Below, one piece after another: positions 13,477 to 25,100 of a DNA stretch of 64,000 nt. The stretch spans positions 45,614,544 through 45,678,543 of the forward strand of contig CM039505.1 of NCBI GenBank assembly GCA_022432975.1, read 5' to 3'. The stretch comes from Begonia masoniana (lineage: Eukaryota; Streptophyta; Magnoliopsida; Cucurbitales; Begoniaceae). A program made the position numbers and the translations under genes. The notes beneath the pieces are model-generated. The model was given only the letters and a program-made list of their open reading frames with translations, did not search any database and was not told the origin of the DNA. The stretch's first letter is position 1, and every line of letters starts with the position of its first letter.

Positions 13477-14631
13477 ATTTTAATATAAAGTGACATTTTA
13501 GTAAATATGTCAAATCAGGTCCGTTTTACAAAACGAATGCGTCATTAGGATCCTATCGATTAATCGGAATTTTAAGAAATTTATAGGATTTTTCGGAATA
13601 ATGACGCTATATTTCGAGTAATTAGATTTCTAGGAATATAAAGAACGTTTTAGTAAAAATAGTAAACGAGGTCCGAATTGCGAACGGACAGTTTTAATAA
13701 ATCCCAAATATTAAGTTGGACTTATTGGTGAAATAAGAAGATTTGGTGAAACCAAATAGCTAGTCAATTAACGAAATGAAGGACGAAACGAATATAAAAA
13801 CTATAGAAGGGCAAAATGGTAATTTTCCAAATCAAATTATAAAATAACAAATCATTTCTCTTCTCCTCACTTCTTCTCTACTTCCCGCGAACGCCAGAGA
13901 GCATTTCTCTCTTCCTCCCTCGCGCGATCTCCAATCCGACTCCGTTCCGACCTCCGTTCGTTCCGTTTTCCTCACGCTTTCTCCTTCAATCGACGTTCTA
14001 GGTATGAACCTACGATCTTAGAGCTTTTATTTCAATGTTTACGGAGTTTCAAATAATTAGGTTTGTTTAGGGTTTCGATTAAAAACGAGATTTAGGGTTC
14101 GAAATTTATAGGTTTGCCGTGATTAAGTATATATTGAACGTATTTGACGTTATTGGACGAATCTAATAGATTTTGTGTAATTTTGAGATTTAGGGAAAAA
14201 CTCGTAAATTGAAATTTAAGGTGCTGAGCGAGTATTGTCCAATGGAATAGCTCGATGAATTGAATTAAAGCTATAGGAAATTTCTTTAGTTAATGTTTTA
14301 TTTATTTGGACGTTAAGTACTTTAAATTAGTTTTAACGGCGAATATTGTATTTTCCTTCAGACAAACAACGCTCGTGGACGGAGCTTGAGCTGCTTTGGA
14401 CACGAGGTAAGTTCTCGTGATCTTCTCTGGCCGATTGGCCTACACCGTACGTCGAAGTCGTCTCGAGGAGTTTTGGAGATGCTTTTGTTTAAATTGTTTT
14501 GGTTGGGTAGTTAGGTTAGTTGTTTATAGGTTATGTTTGTTTATCGTCCTGATGGTATACATGTTGTTTGTTTACTTTATGCATTTGACTGCTCATGCAT
14601 CATGTCATTTAAAGCATCTGGTTAAGAGAAC

Positions 14632-14895
14632 GAAATGAATCTACGTAATCTGTTATCTGGTCTCGGCGAGGTGGTTTAGCCTCGGTGACAATCTGTCTGC
14701 GACCTAATTAAAAAGTAAAACAAACCAACGAACGAAATGAATCTACGTAATCTGTTATCTGGTCACGGCGAGATGGTTTAGATCTCGGTGACATTCTGTC
14801 TGCGACCTAATTAAAAAGAAAAATGAACCAACAAAATCTACGTAATCTGTTATCTGGTCACGGCGAGGAGGTTTAGCCTCGGTGACAATCTGTCT
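14632..14895 (+). repeat. Threefold tandem repeat (about 85-100 bp units) in the outer solo LTR
   Basis: Three consecutive units share TCTACGTAATCTGTTATCTG, CGGCGAG, GTTTAG, CTCGGTGACA and TCTGTCTGC. A fourth, shorter echo (CTGCACGCA three times) lies at about 14950-14980. Confidence 0.8.
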
Positions 14896-15544
14896 GCAAC
14901 GTAACGAATCTAAATCTGATATCTGCATGTTTAACGAATGACATATGTTCTGCACGCATCTGCACGCATCTGCACGCATCTGCATTTACGTAGAGTTTAC
15001 TGAGATTTTTATCTCATAGTGTATTGTATGGTGTAGGTGACATTGAGGCAGGTGAGGATGTGATCCCTCCACCTGAGGAGTGATGCAGTTGTCGAAGGAT
15101 GCTCTCGGCAGTGTGTTGGCGCAATCGATGCTCAACCGACCCGTGGGGATGTATGTATAGGTTTTGGGGTTTTTGGGATGTTTTGGGATGATGGTTGTAT
15201 AGACATTTTAGGATGTTTGGATCTGTTAGTGGATAGGTTTATTTTGATAGATCAATGTTTTGGTAAAACTGCTTGTAAAACGTTTTGGTTTAGTTTTCTA
15301 CATAGATTTTTATGAATTGTTGATGATTTAAAATAGGTGGATATACTTGGTTTTAAAACGTATCCATGCAAATTGTTTTCACGAAAGTTTAATGTATGTT
15401 AGTCTGTTTAGTTGGGAGTGGATAAAAGGAGAATTGAGTGAAGTAAGTTATGTGAAATGTTTAGAGTTTATAGCGTAAAAGTATGGAAAAATGCACGTAA
15501 TTGGATGAAGTTTTGCTCTCTGGAAATTGGATTCCAGAGAGCAG

Positions 15545-15695
15545 ACTGGCTGATCGCTGCACTCTGAAATTCAGAGTGTGCAGCGATTGGTCGCTGCAGC
15601 AATGCAGTGACCGTTCGCTGCAGTGCTGCACATGTGCAGCGCTCGATCGCTGCAATGTGCAGCGCTCGATCGCTGCAATGTGCAGCGATCGGGTG
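15545..15695. repeat. Self-complementary array of TGCAGCG(A/C)TCGATCGCTGCA words
   Basis: Repeated TGCAGCGCTCGATCGCTGCA and TGCAGCGATCG words near the 3' end of the outer solo LTR. Each word is nearly its own reverse complement, so transcripts could fold into stacked hairpins. The copies at 15645-15690 are almost identical. Confidence 0.75.
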
Positions 15696-16173
15696 CCCCT
15701 CTCCCCTTTTTGCACTTGTGACGTTTCTGCCCTCCCATGTTTAATTAATTGTTTTAATAGTTTTAATTGTTTTAATTAATTGTTTTAAGTTTTAAATAAA
15801 TTGATTTAAGTTATGTTTTAAATGATTTTTTTTAAATGGATTTCCGATTCTGATTTCGACTTAGTTTCCGCGTAAGGTTAGGTTAAAGTTTAAAAATGAT
15901 AGGTTTATTGGGATAGTAAGTGTAAAAAAAAAAATAATAATAATAATAAATGTGGGAAATTGGGTACAGTGTCTGGGTCGTTACAGTCCGTTGGACCATG
16001 TCAGCTCGAATTGGTCTGGTGATGACCCTTAGCTTACACTGCCATGTGACATGTGTGTCTAGAGTCCGTGAGTGTCTTTATTTTCACTGGAATTTCCATC
16101 TTAGACACCATGACTTATTTTATGTTTATACTACACTTTGTCCTTATTGAGTTTAATCAACTCACTCCATATG

Positions 16174-16741
16174 TGTGACAACCCGCCCAGTGAAGACAAG
16201 GACGATCCAAGATTTTGTTGATTGTGAGATCTCGGCTCATACCAGTGGGGGTGAACAATCCCACATTGATTGGGAGAGTGAAAATTGACTATTTTATAAG
16301 TAGAGTTCTCATCTCTACCTAGTACAGCGTGCTTTGAGCTAACTCCAAGAACAAATCTGTGCAGGCTTCAGCACAAAGTGAACAATATTGAACTGAGAGT
16401 ACTAGGAGGTTCCAAAAATTGTATTAGAGCCGATTCACAACCGAAAATGTGGCCGACAAGGACGTTGGACCTCTAAGAGGAGGGTAGGGTGAAGATTGTG
16501 ACAGTCTGACCTGTGAAGACAATGATGAGTCAAGATTCTGTTGACTGTAAGGGCACAACTTATACCAGTGAGGGTGCACAATTCCACGTCACTTGAGAGA
16601 GTGAAAATTAAGTGATTTATAAGTAGATTTCTTCTTTTTATCTAGTACAACATGCTTTGGGCTAACCTCAAGAATAAATTTGTACGAATTCTTGCCCAAA
16701 ACAGATAATATTGTACTGGAAGCACCAGATGACTCTACAAA
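16174..16741 (+). mobile_element. TRIM-like miniature LTR retroelement
   Basis: Two related direct repeats begin TGTGACA: 16174 to about 16418, and 16497 to about 16741. They share the CCAGTG-GGGTG, GAGAGTGAAAATT-A, TTATAAGTAGA and CTAGTACA-C-TGCTTTG words. Between them lie only about 78 bp: a primer-binding-site-like TTGTATTAGAGCC (about 16419, close to the tRNA-iMet type) and a purine tract AGAGGAGGGTAGGGTGAAGA just before the second repeat. There is no coding capacity. The repeats have diverged substantially, so the element is old. The right boundary is approximate and no clear TSD was found. Confidence 0.65.
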
Positions 16742-18480
16742 CGACTCATCTCTTTCAGATTTAAGTGAGGAAGATCCTGTCAAGGTAGTGACTCCACACT
16801 TATTTCATAGCTTTATTTCATTTGAAAGTTTTATTTTCGTGAGTTTAAGAATGATTTTAAGTGTATTATTTTATCTTCCACTCTATTTATCGTTTATTTA
16901 TCAGTAAAGTAATTATAATATAGTACTCTTAGAATTTGATGGCTTGAATTCTATTCGGAAGAGTCGAAAAGCTCATCATATGACTAAAGTGAGAGCAAAA
17001 TTGTGAATTTTTTCCCGGAGTTTGTGATCGTTGCAGTATAACTTAACCGACGGGAGTTTCAGGTTTTTTAAGATTTTTATATATTTATTGTATTACTTTG
17101 ATTTTTATAATGAATTTCTCTTATTTATCCATTATTTTTTTATCTGTAATGATTTTTCAAGTAAAATATTTGTATTCGATTTTTATTTTTTTCTATTGTG
17201 ATTCATGAGATACAAATAGTAAAAATCAAACTGTCTCTCGCACTAATAAATTAGGGAAAAATTAAAGTGTTAGTCGATCATGCTGCTCCACTATTAAGAA
17301 AGAGATGGAATTCTTACCAGCAACTAATGACGTGTCTTCCACACTTTTAGATCACAGTTGTCGAATTTTACAACCACCCTTTTGTTCTTTAATGCCAAAA
17401 AAGAATTATTTCGAAAAAAATATTATTTTATTAATATAATTTGGATTTAAGATTTATGTAATTTTTTTATTTTTTAAATATTATAACTAATAAATCATTA
17501 ATATCTGGTTCGTAGCTACGATAAATGGCATCAATAGGGTGTAAAAGGGCTAGACGTACATATATTCATGTATTTGGTAATTTTGTGTTATAATTCAAAT
17601 AAGGATTAGATCATATTTAAAAAAAAAAAAAAAAAATCTACAAAACTCTTTGATATGTCAACTTAAAACTTGAACATTTATTTTAACAAATTGAACTTCA
17701 CGATTTATACCATGAACAAATTAGACCCTACTATTGAAATTAGACTCTGCTCGGTTTTGATCGAATCGGAATCAAATTGGGCTGACATTATAATGTTACA
17801 TATTTTTTAATTTCAATTTTGAAATTTAGCAAAAATGACCAAAACTAGCCCAAACTAAAGTTGACAAGCGAGTGGGCTAGCTTGCCAAATCGCTTGACTG
17901 GCTTGGTACTGTAGCAGGCTCGACTCGTTTAACTTTGACTCGCGAATTGACTCGGTTTAATTTTTTTTTTTTGCTGGCTTGTTAGGTTCGATGAGCCAAA
18001 CTTTTTAGGGTTGACTCGGCTCGGCTTGATCAGTTCTTTTGTCACCTTAATTGCACATGATTGACAATTAAATATGTTCAACATAGTTAATATGTGTATA
18101 ATTTGTAATGATACAAATGTCAAATATTTGTAATTATATCTATGTGATACTTTTTTATTAGATCATCTCAAATAAATTTGTTCATAAATACATGTCATTT
18201 TATATATTAATGAAATAAGTTTGTTAACTAAACAATTAATTATTATATTTTGACATTATAATAATAAATTATTATTATAATTTTAATAATTAAATTTTTT
18301 TAAAATATACATTACATTTATATAAATTGAAAGCATTTATATATATTTGTTTCGTTAGACTCGACTCATTTAGCCGACTCAGATAGTTTAACATTGCTCG
18401 TGAGCTAGCTCAGGTCAAAAACATTTTTGGTCTAACTCGTTAGGCTTGGTTCATTTGGCTCGTTAAGTTCGAGTCATTTG
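16742..18480. other. AT-rich intergenic DNA ending in degenerate GAGCC/GGCTC repeats
   Basis: No gene recognised. Degenerate GGCTCG, TTGACTCG and CTCGTTAG words occur at 17860-18030 and 18355-18480. Related arrays are at 19945-20035 and 32385-32575. They look like a dispersed plant repeat and have been split by the solo LTR insertion at 18481. Confidence 0.5.
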
Positions 18481-19941
18481 TGTAGGATCGGAATTGTCTA
18501 AGAGGGGGGTGAATTAGACTTTTTAATTTTAATTGCGATTCAACCTAATTTCTCTTCTTGATTAAACTTAGATTTAACACAAGTAATCAAATAATATAAA
18601 GAGAGAGAAAGAGAAATTCGACACCAGTATTTTTACGTGGTTCGGCCAAACTGCCTACGTCCACGCTCCAAGGCTCTCCCTTGAAGATTTCTTACTTCTC
18701 CTCAACGAGAAAATCTGATCGAACTTACGGGCTTCGATCCACAGCCTTTCACAATCCTGGATTGAACTTTGCGGGCGTCAATCCACTGCCTTACAGGATT
18801 TTCAGGTTTGAATGATAGATTACAATAATCTACAAACTCTCAAAACAGAATCTCAAGTTTTGGAGTAGAGAGATGTAGATTGAGAATACAGAGTATGATT
18901 TTCACGTTAGGGCTCAGGAAATCAAATTCGCAAAAGTTAGTCTTCGAGCCTTTTCTTCTGCTTATATACTCTGTAAAAAATGCTTCACAGAATTGAATGC
19001 TTCTTTCTTCAAAATGGAGAAATGTTACCGTTGGGAAGCATCCGTACTGAAGCAGATATCCGTTGCTTGCTAAAGTGCTGTTCGTCGTCGCCATTAAAGG
19101 TCTGGAGTTAATGCTGAAAACGACGTCACTGTAGCTTCGCGGCTAACTTTAAATTCTGGCGGAAGTTCACCGGCAGATGAAACATGATAAGCTCTCGGCA
19201 CAAGCAAGCTTTGAACTCCATAAACAGATGTATACAGAACAACCATCGGCAGGAGCATCTTTAAAACTCATCGGCAGAGACAATTCGTAAACTTCATCGG
19301 CACATCCAATCTTCAAAGCCATCGGCAGATGTTTCTTTAAAAACGCCATCGGCAGAAGTCTCTTTAAAAACCATCGGCAGATGAACTCTTGAAAATTGTC
19401 ATATAGTGATCGACATGTGCAAGTTTGAACGACATCGGTATGAGTAGCGTCAAATGCTATCGGCAGATCCATCTTGACACGTCATCGGCAGATATCTTCA
19501 AAAACGCTTCGGCAGATGAAACATATAAGCACTGACCACGTCATCGGTAGATGCTCGCTTAGAGCTTCACGGGCAGATGAGACTTGTAAATGTTATCGGC
19601 ATATGCACCTCAACACGTCATGAACCGGCATCGGCAGGAGTAGCTTCAACAGCTATCGGCAAATGCACCTTGACATGACATCGGCAGATGTCTTCAAAAA
19701 CGCTATCGGCAGATGCATCATTTCTTTGTCGTGTAGCGATCGGTATATGCAAGCCTGTTTTGCTATTTAATTCTGTATACTCAAACCGATTTATTAGACA
19801 ACTAAAATACCCTTTTCAAGGGTATTTCCAAATAAACTCATATTCATTATTCTCTTTAAATACACATAATCAAATTGTACACTAATTATACAAATACATA
19901 ATCAAAAACAAATTATGACTTAAACAATCTATAAGTCAACA
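18481..19941 (+). mobile_element. Solo LTR (1,461 bp) with internal minisatellite
   Basis: It begins TGTAGGATCGG and ends AAGTCAACA, with perfect 5-bp TSDs ATTTG (18476-18480 and 19942-19946). It contains the run AGAGGGGGGTGAATTAGA and ACGTGGTTCGGCC/CCTACGTCCACGC, phrases seen in dispersed plant LTR-type repeats. There is no coding region or primer-binding site. Its clade is not assigned. It lies inside a GAGCC-type degenerate repeat. Confidence 0.75.
19165..19750 (+). repeat. ATCGGCAGATG minisatellite, about 20 units
   Basis: About 20 degenerate copies of (C/T)ATCGGCAGATG, mostly 27-32 bp apart, with linkers rich in CTTTAAAA and CTTGAAA. Reading frames through it are by-products of the repeat. 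Confidence 0.85.
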
Positions 19942-21900
19942 ATTTGGCTCACTAGGCTCGGTAGTTTTTCAAGCTCGGCTTAGCTTGACTCAGCTCGACT
20001 CAGCTCGACCAACTTGTTTGTCGTCTCTAGCCCAAACTGACCCAAAATCGAGTCCAAACTGACTCAATTGAAACCAAAAAAATTAAAATTGAAACCGAAC
20101 CAAAACCAAACCCAGCAAAATCGAAAAAAGCAGTTCAAAATTCATTTTGTTTAATGTGCAAGTTTATTTTGTTTAAAAAACAAGTTCAGGTTTAAGTTGA
20201 AAGCATTTCAAAGTTTAGGGTTCATTTTGTTCAAAAATATTCAGGATTTTATTTGTACTTTATCTAAAAATGCATAGTTTAAGTTGAACGAATCCCTAAA
20301 GTTCTAGATTTAATTTGTATTTTACCCTACAAATATTAAAAACTCGTAAAAAAAAAAAACACATACATATGTGCGTACACACACACATATCCTCTTATTC
20401 ATTTTAATTTCCTTTGTCATGACAATTGGAATTAAGAACTATAACATCAAATTTTTTTTTTCTCAAATAGAGTATATTATAGACTATGGTTATATTTGTT
20501 ACACATATATATCTCATTATGATATAAATATATTTTACATTTAGAGATACTGTTGAAAATAAATAACATGAATTATTAGATTAATAATCGTCACCCAAGA
20601 AGGTTCGTTATTAGTCTTACACTCAGTAAAGGTTGGATCTCTCTCCCGAGGATGTAGGACTGATTTTTTCGAATCACGTAAATCTTGGTGTCTACTCTCT
20701 GTGAATGATTACGTTGTCTTTAGGTTAAAAAAGATTGTTCTCTCTACACATGCAATATACTATTTTGTATTTCATGTATGTGTGTACATTTATGCATATA
20801 TTCTAGGCTTGGGAGAAAGGACGCTTGAGAATCACATTCCTTGTGGGACTTGAATTAGCCTTCCAATGTGAGAATAAGAAAAGAATTTTGTAGATAAGTT
20901 TGTAGAGAGCATCTTTTGCCATACACATCCTAAATTATCTTTTAAATTCAAATTTAATTCCATTTTTGACTAGGGTGGGACTGGTTCGGGTTGAAACGAA
21001 TATTTAGGTCTGATTTGATTCGGTCGTAGCATTTATAAAGTCGGTTTTAGAATAACCAGTAAGAACTAATTCAAACAACTACTATATATTTATATAATTA
21101 TTTTGAATTTTAAAAAATTACAAAAACCAAATAAATGTTAAATTAAATTATCAAAATCAAGTTTAAACCCATCAAAATTGGCAAAAAAAATTGGGCCTAA
21201 GTAGTCCCTAAGTGAGCCCAAGCCCAAAAAACTAAAATTCACAATCAAACAAGTGTCAGGCCATGGCAAACTATAGTTTCTAGCCCATACGCTAAAAGAG
21301 AGACATTTCTTATTTCACCTTAACATTGCATTGCACCACCTAACGAACCGGGCAAACCAAACTGAACCGATGATTAGCATTCAGTTTGGTTTGATTTTCA
21401 ATTTAAAAAAAACCGATTTTGAATCGAGTAAAATTGAATTTCTCGGTTTGGGTTCCTTTTTTCAAAAACTAGTTGGAACTGAATTGAACCAATATTATAA
21501 TATTTATGTATTTTTATTTTCATTTTAAAAATTACAAAAAAACTGAACCAAACCTAACAAATTGGCACATTCCTCGAACTGAGTCTAAATCGTAAGAATC
21601 TAAAATCGAAATCAAACTGCGCAAAATAGAAAATTTTATGGTACAACTTTTTCTCCTTTAAATAAGAGGAGGTGGTCAAGACTGCAACTAGATGCATCTA
21701 GTTTCGAGGTTTGGTTCCAAAACTAGATTTAATTGAAAGTAAAACCAAATCGAACCGAACCGAACCATGCCAATTTTACCTATGCAATTAGCCATGTTAA
21801 TTGAAATAGAAGTCGAATCAACTGCAATTGGGCCGACGATCTGGTCATGATTTATGCCCCGGTTTGAGCCCAGTAACCTTAAATCCGTTTTTAGATCTAC
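19942..21900. other. Intergenic DNA with a copia-LTR-like remnant and degenerate repeats
   Basis: Positions 20600-20760 carry CTCTCCCGAGGATGTAGGA and AATCACGTAAATCTTGGTG, typical of a copia LTR; the same words occur reversed at about 8490-8510 in the copia remnant. Degenerate AACCGAACC runs occur at 20040-20130, 21340-21600 and 21740-21770. No gene recognised. Confidence 0.45.
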
Positions 21901-21960
21901 AGCGTGAGCTCCATCCTTGAATCTCATTGGTTCGCTTTCGTGGGGGGTTTGTTTATCAGC

Positions 21961-22025
21961 CACGTGTACTTTTCGCCCTGATAACCGAAGCATCTGGAGT
22001 GTTCTCCCCCGCGAACTTATTTATA
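21961..22025 (+). promoter_or_regulatory. Probable core promoter of ERDJ3A: G-box and TATA-like element
   Basis: CACGTG (21961-21966) lies about 55 bases upstream of a TATTTATA motif (22018-22025), which is about 105 bases before the ATG. An ATTGG (reverse CCAAT) lies upstream near 21928. ER-stress promoters in plants combine CCAAT and CCACG boxes; the spacing here does not fit the standard ERSE, so stress control is only a possibility. Confidence 0.4.
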
Positions 22026-22130
22026 GCACCGTAATTCATTCTTTCCTATTGGTCTTCGCCATTCTCCTAGTTTCCGCGAAAACGTTCATCCGTCTGTAAT
22101 TGCTATCTCGGTTGCTGTTCGAATCTGGAT

Positions 22131-25100
22131 ATGAAGATTAGATTAGTACAATGGATCGTTCTCTTCTCGTCGCTCTTTTTCTTAGTCTTCGAAGCCAAAA
22201 CCGCTGATTATTACAAGGTAATGATGTTAATCTAAGAATTTCTTGTTTCTTTTGCGGAAAATTGATGTATGTCATAATTATTTCCCTTTTTTTTGGGCGT
22301 TGAATCTTTTGGACGCTGTTTGGAGTCGTATGGTGAATGATCGTTTCTATTAGTGAGCTTCTGTTGAGCGATTAGGTTTATTAGTGGCAATAGGAGACAA
22401 ATTCAAGATATCTTCAGTGCGGTTTTTCACAAACTTGTTTAGTATCCCTTCAGATTTATAAAGCTTAAGGTTTTAACATTTGATTTTAATCTAAGTGATT
22501 TTTTTTGGATTGCGCTAGCGCTGATTGATTTTTGGGCCCTTTTTTGTATCAATTTAATGTATTTACAATTTGAAATTTGTTACTAGTCACCTTAGGCGAT
22601 TTTGTTTTGGCAGCGCTTAGTTGTGCGGGAAACTATCAATTTTCTTTGGAAGATACAAATTATGATTGCTTTGGGCAATGCAAGAAAATATTCTCCATTA
22701 ACTAGCCCTCATTCTTCTTATAAAGGAAATAAACTTGTTCACCGTGTTATAGTACGTTTATTGACATTTTTTTTCTTGATAATTTACTTGCTCAGGTTCT
22801 TGGTGTTGACAAAAATGCAAGTCAACGTGAGATTCAGAAAGCTTTTCACAAGTATGCCTTTTTGACCTATCCTGCATTATTGATGAAGCTCGTGTAATAC
22901 ATAGGAAATTTTCATAAACTACATGAAATATTTTTCCTAATTTTGAATTTATTTTACTGAGTTAAGCTTTTTAAGATACTTGTTCTGAAAGGATTTTGAG
23001 GGTACTGATCGAGATTTACCTTGTAGCATGCATTAGTTAATGGCTCCTTGCTTGTAATGCAGAAATCTTTGTCAAATAATAATTTCTGTTTAATTGAGAA
23101 ACTATCAAATTAGAAATTGAGATTTATGGTCGGGATATTTGCATTTTTTGAGTAGCTGTTATTTCAATGGTCGTATATTACTTGTTTTCTTGATTTATCT
23201 GCTAATTCCCTGCTGAAAACTCCTTCCCGGTCACTCACAAAGTCGCTCAATGTTTTTTAGGCTTTCCCTTCAATATCACCCTGACAAGAATAAGAGTAAG
23301 GGTGCTCAACAGAAATTCGCAGAAATTAACAACGGTATGCTCTTACCGTCCCTTCATTTGATTTTTTACTTGCTTTTCCTTAGATGTTTTTCTCTCTTGT
23401 CATGTTATTTAAGCTCTTTTTTGGTTTTTGAATTTGCATAATGAAGAACTGATTAGTTCATGAGGTAATACAACTTTGAAAAGCGTATGTTCTTTTTGTT
23501 AACACAAAACCATCAGGTAACAAATAATACCGAGCCAAAATCATCCTATTTTTCGATCTTATAGAATGTATGTTTGGAGTATAAATTTTTCAACAAACAA
23601 TTCGGTCATTATTTCCATTTTGCTGGCACAAATATCTACTTTGGAATCAAAACATCATCATCACATGCTAACAAACTTTCTTCCCTTTTTTCCTCGTCTT
23701 TTACTTCTTTTAGTTATTTAAAAGTAACTATATAACAATTAATTATATATTATATATGAGTTTATGTGGAAGAAGGAAAAGTTGTAGCTTGTTTGTTTGG
23801 CTCGTATCAGATTTATGCATGTAAAAGAAAATTCGCAGATAGAACAAAACGTTTTTGAAGATAATGGATTAGTTTAATAATTAGAAGAACGAGTCCATGA
23901 GCCTCTTAATTAAACTACGTATGTTCATATGATTTTGGCTCAACGATATCATATTAGCATCAATTGATTTCGTTCATCAATTTGTTCATAATATGTTTAT
24001 AGTCAAAAGTTCTACATTAAGTGACTTATAATTGCGGCTCTGCATATTAAAATTCCAACACTATTTTGCTCCAAAAAAAGAGATAATATGACTGTTAAAT
24101 TTGGAAGAATAGAAGTAGTCTATGTACCATTGTTGAAATTTGAAGAAAGTGAGATTTCTTTCGTGCAACCTTTGATGCTAGTTTATTTTGTTCACCAGCA
24201 TATGAGATTTTATCTGATGAAGAGAAGAGGAAAAACTATGATATGTATGGCGATGAGAAGGGAAGTCCTAATTTTGAAGCTGGATATCCTGGCGGTCCTG
24301 GTGGATATACATACTTCACAAATGGTGGGCCAGGACGCAGTCAGTCTGGTTCCAGACAAGGTGATTGGCAGGGTATGGGTGGCCAAGGTGCTTCACAGTC
24401 ATTTTCTTTTTCTTTCGGTGGTCCTAGTGGTTCAAACTTGTTCGGTTTTGGTATGGATGACATTTTATCCAACATTTTCGGGGGTAAGCTTTAAAGGCGG
24501 CTAGTCCCTTTGGCAGTTTTGGTGGTTCATCATCAGGCTCTCAATCTGCATCCAGGAGCTCCTCTAAGAGCATCAGAGTTGTAAACTCAAAGGTTTTTAA
24601 GAAGTGAGATAGTTGAAAAGGGGATGACTTGGCTTTTAGCATCTTATACACCAGCATTAAAGGAAACTTCATACATAGAATCTATAATGGACGAGGTTTC
24701 AAACTCACTGAAGGGAGCTTTAAAGGTGATTCTTTGCTGCTAAGTATCACTTATAATTTTGTTCATTTCATCTGCATTTGTTCATTAATTTATATATTCT
24801 GACAGGTAGGAAAAATAGATTGTGAAAAAGAACCATCGTTCTGCAGTGATGTCAACATCTATCCACATAAAGCCCCTAGGGTATTTGTTTATTCATACAG
24901 AAGGAAGGACGGGGAGTCTTTGGTTGAGTACAATGGTGATCTGGTTGCAAAGAATTTGAAATCTTTTTGCCAAGAGCATTTGCCAAGATTTTCAAATCGA
25001 GTTGACTTAAATAAATTCGAGTTCCCTTTCAGCACTGTTGGAAAGTTGCCGGCAGTGATGCTTCTCTCCACTAAAAGGGATACACCTATCATCTGGCGTG

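Larger units (their letters stand above)
11342..15985 (+). mobile_element. Solo LTR (about 2.5 kb) interrupted by a second solo LTR
   Basis: It begins TGTAATACCCC and ends GTTACA, flanked by perfect 5-bp TSDs GTCCG (11337-11341 and 15986-15990). Removing the inner LTR (11376-13476) and its TSD leaves about 2,538 bp. There is no primer-binding site after the end and no polypurine tract before the start, so this is a solo LTR left by LTR-LTR recombination. The TGTAAYACCC start resembles Ty3/gypsy Tekay-type LTRs. It contains two tandem arrays (14632-14895 and 15545-15695). Confidence 0.8.

Noticed and set aside
15461..15779. Overlapping Cys-rich open frames on both strands
   Set aside because: Products of the TGCAGCGATCG palindromic array, not genes.
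19167..19472. Cys/Leu-rich 101-codon minus-strand frame
   Set aside because: Translation of the ATCGGCAGATG minisatellite.
19165..19750. CRISPR-like array (regular spacing of a short word)
   Set aside because: Degenerate units with related linkers, inside an LTR of a plant genome; no cas-like genes.
24088..24504. 138-codon frame beginning MTVKFGRIEVVY over ERDJ3A exon 4
   Set aside because: Reads intron 3 and then the wrong frame of exon 4; the J-domain frame starting at 24199 is the conserved one.
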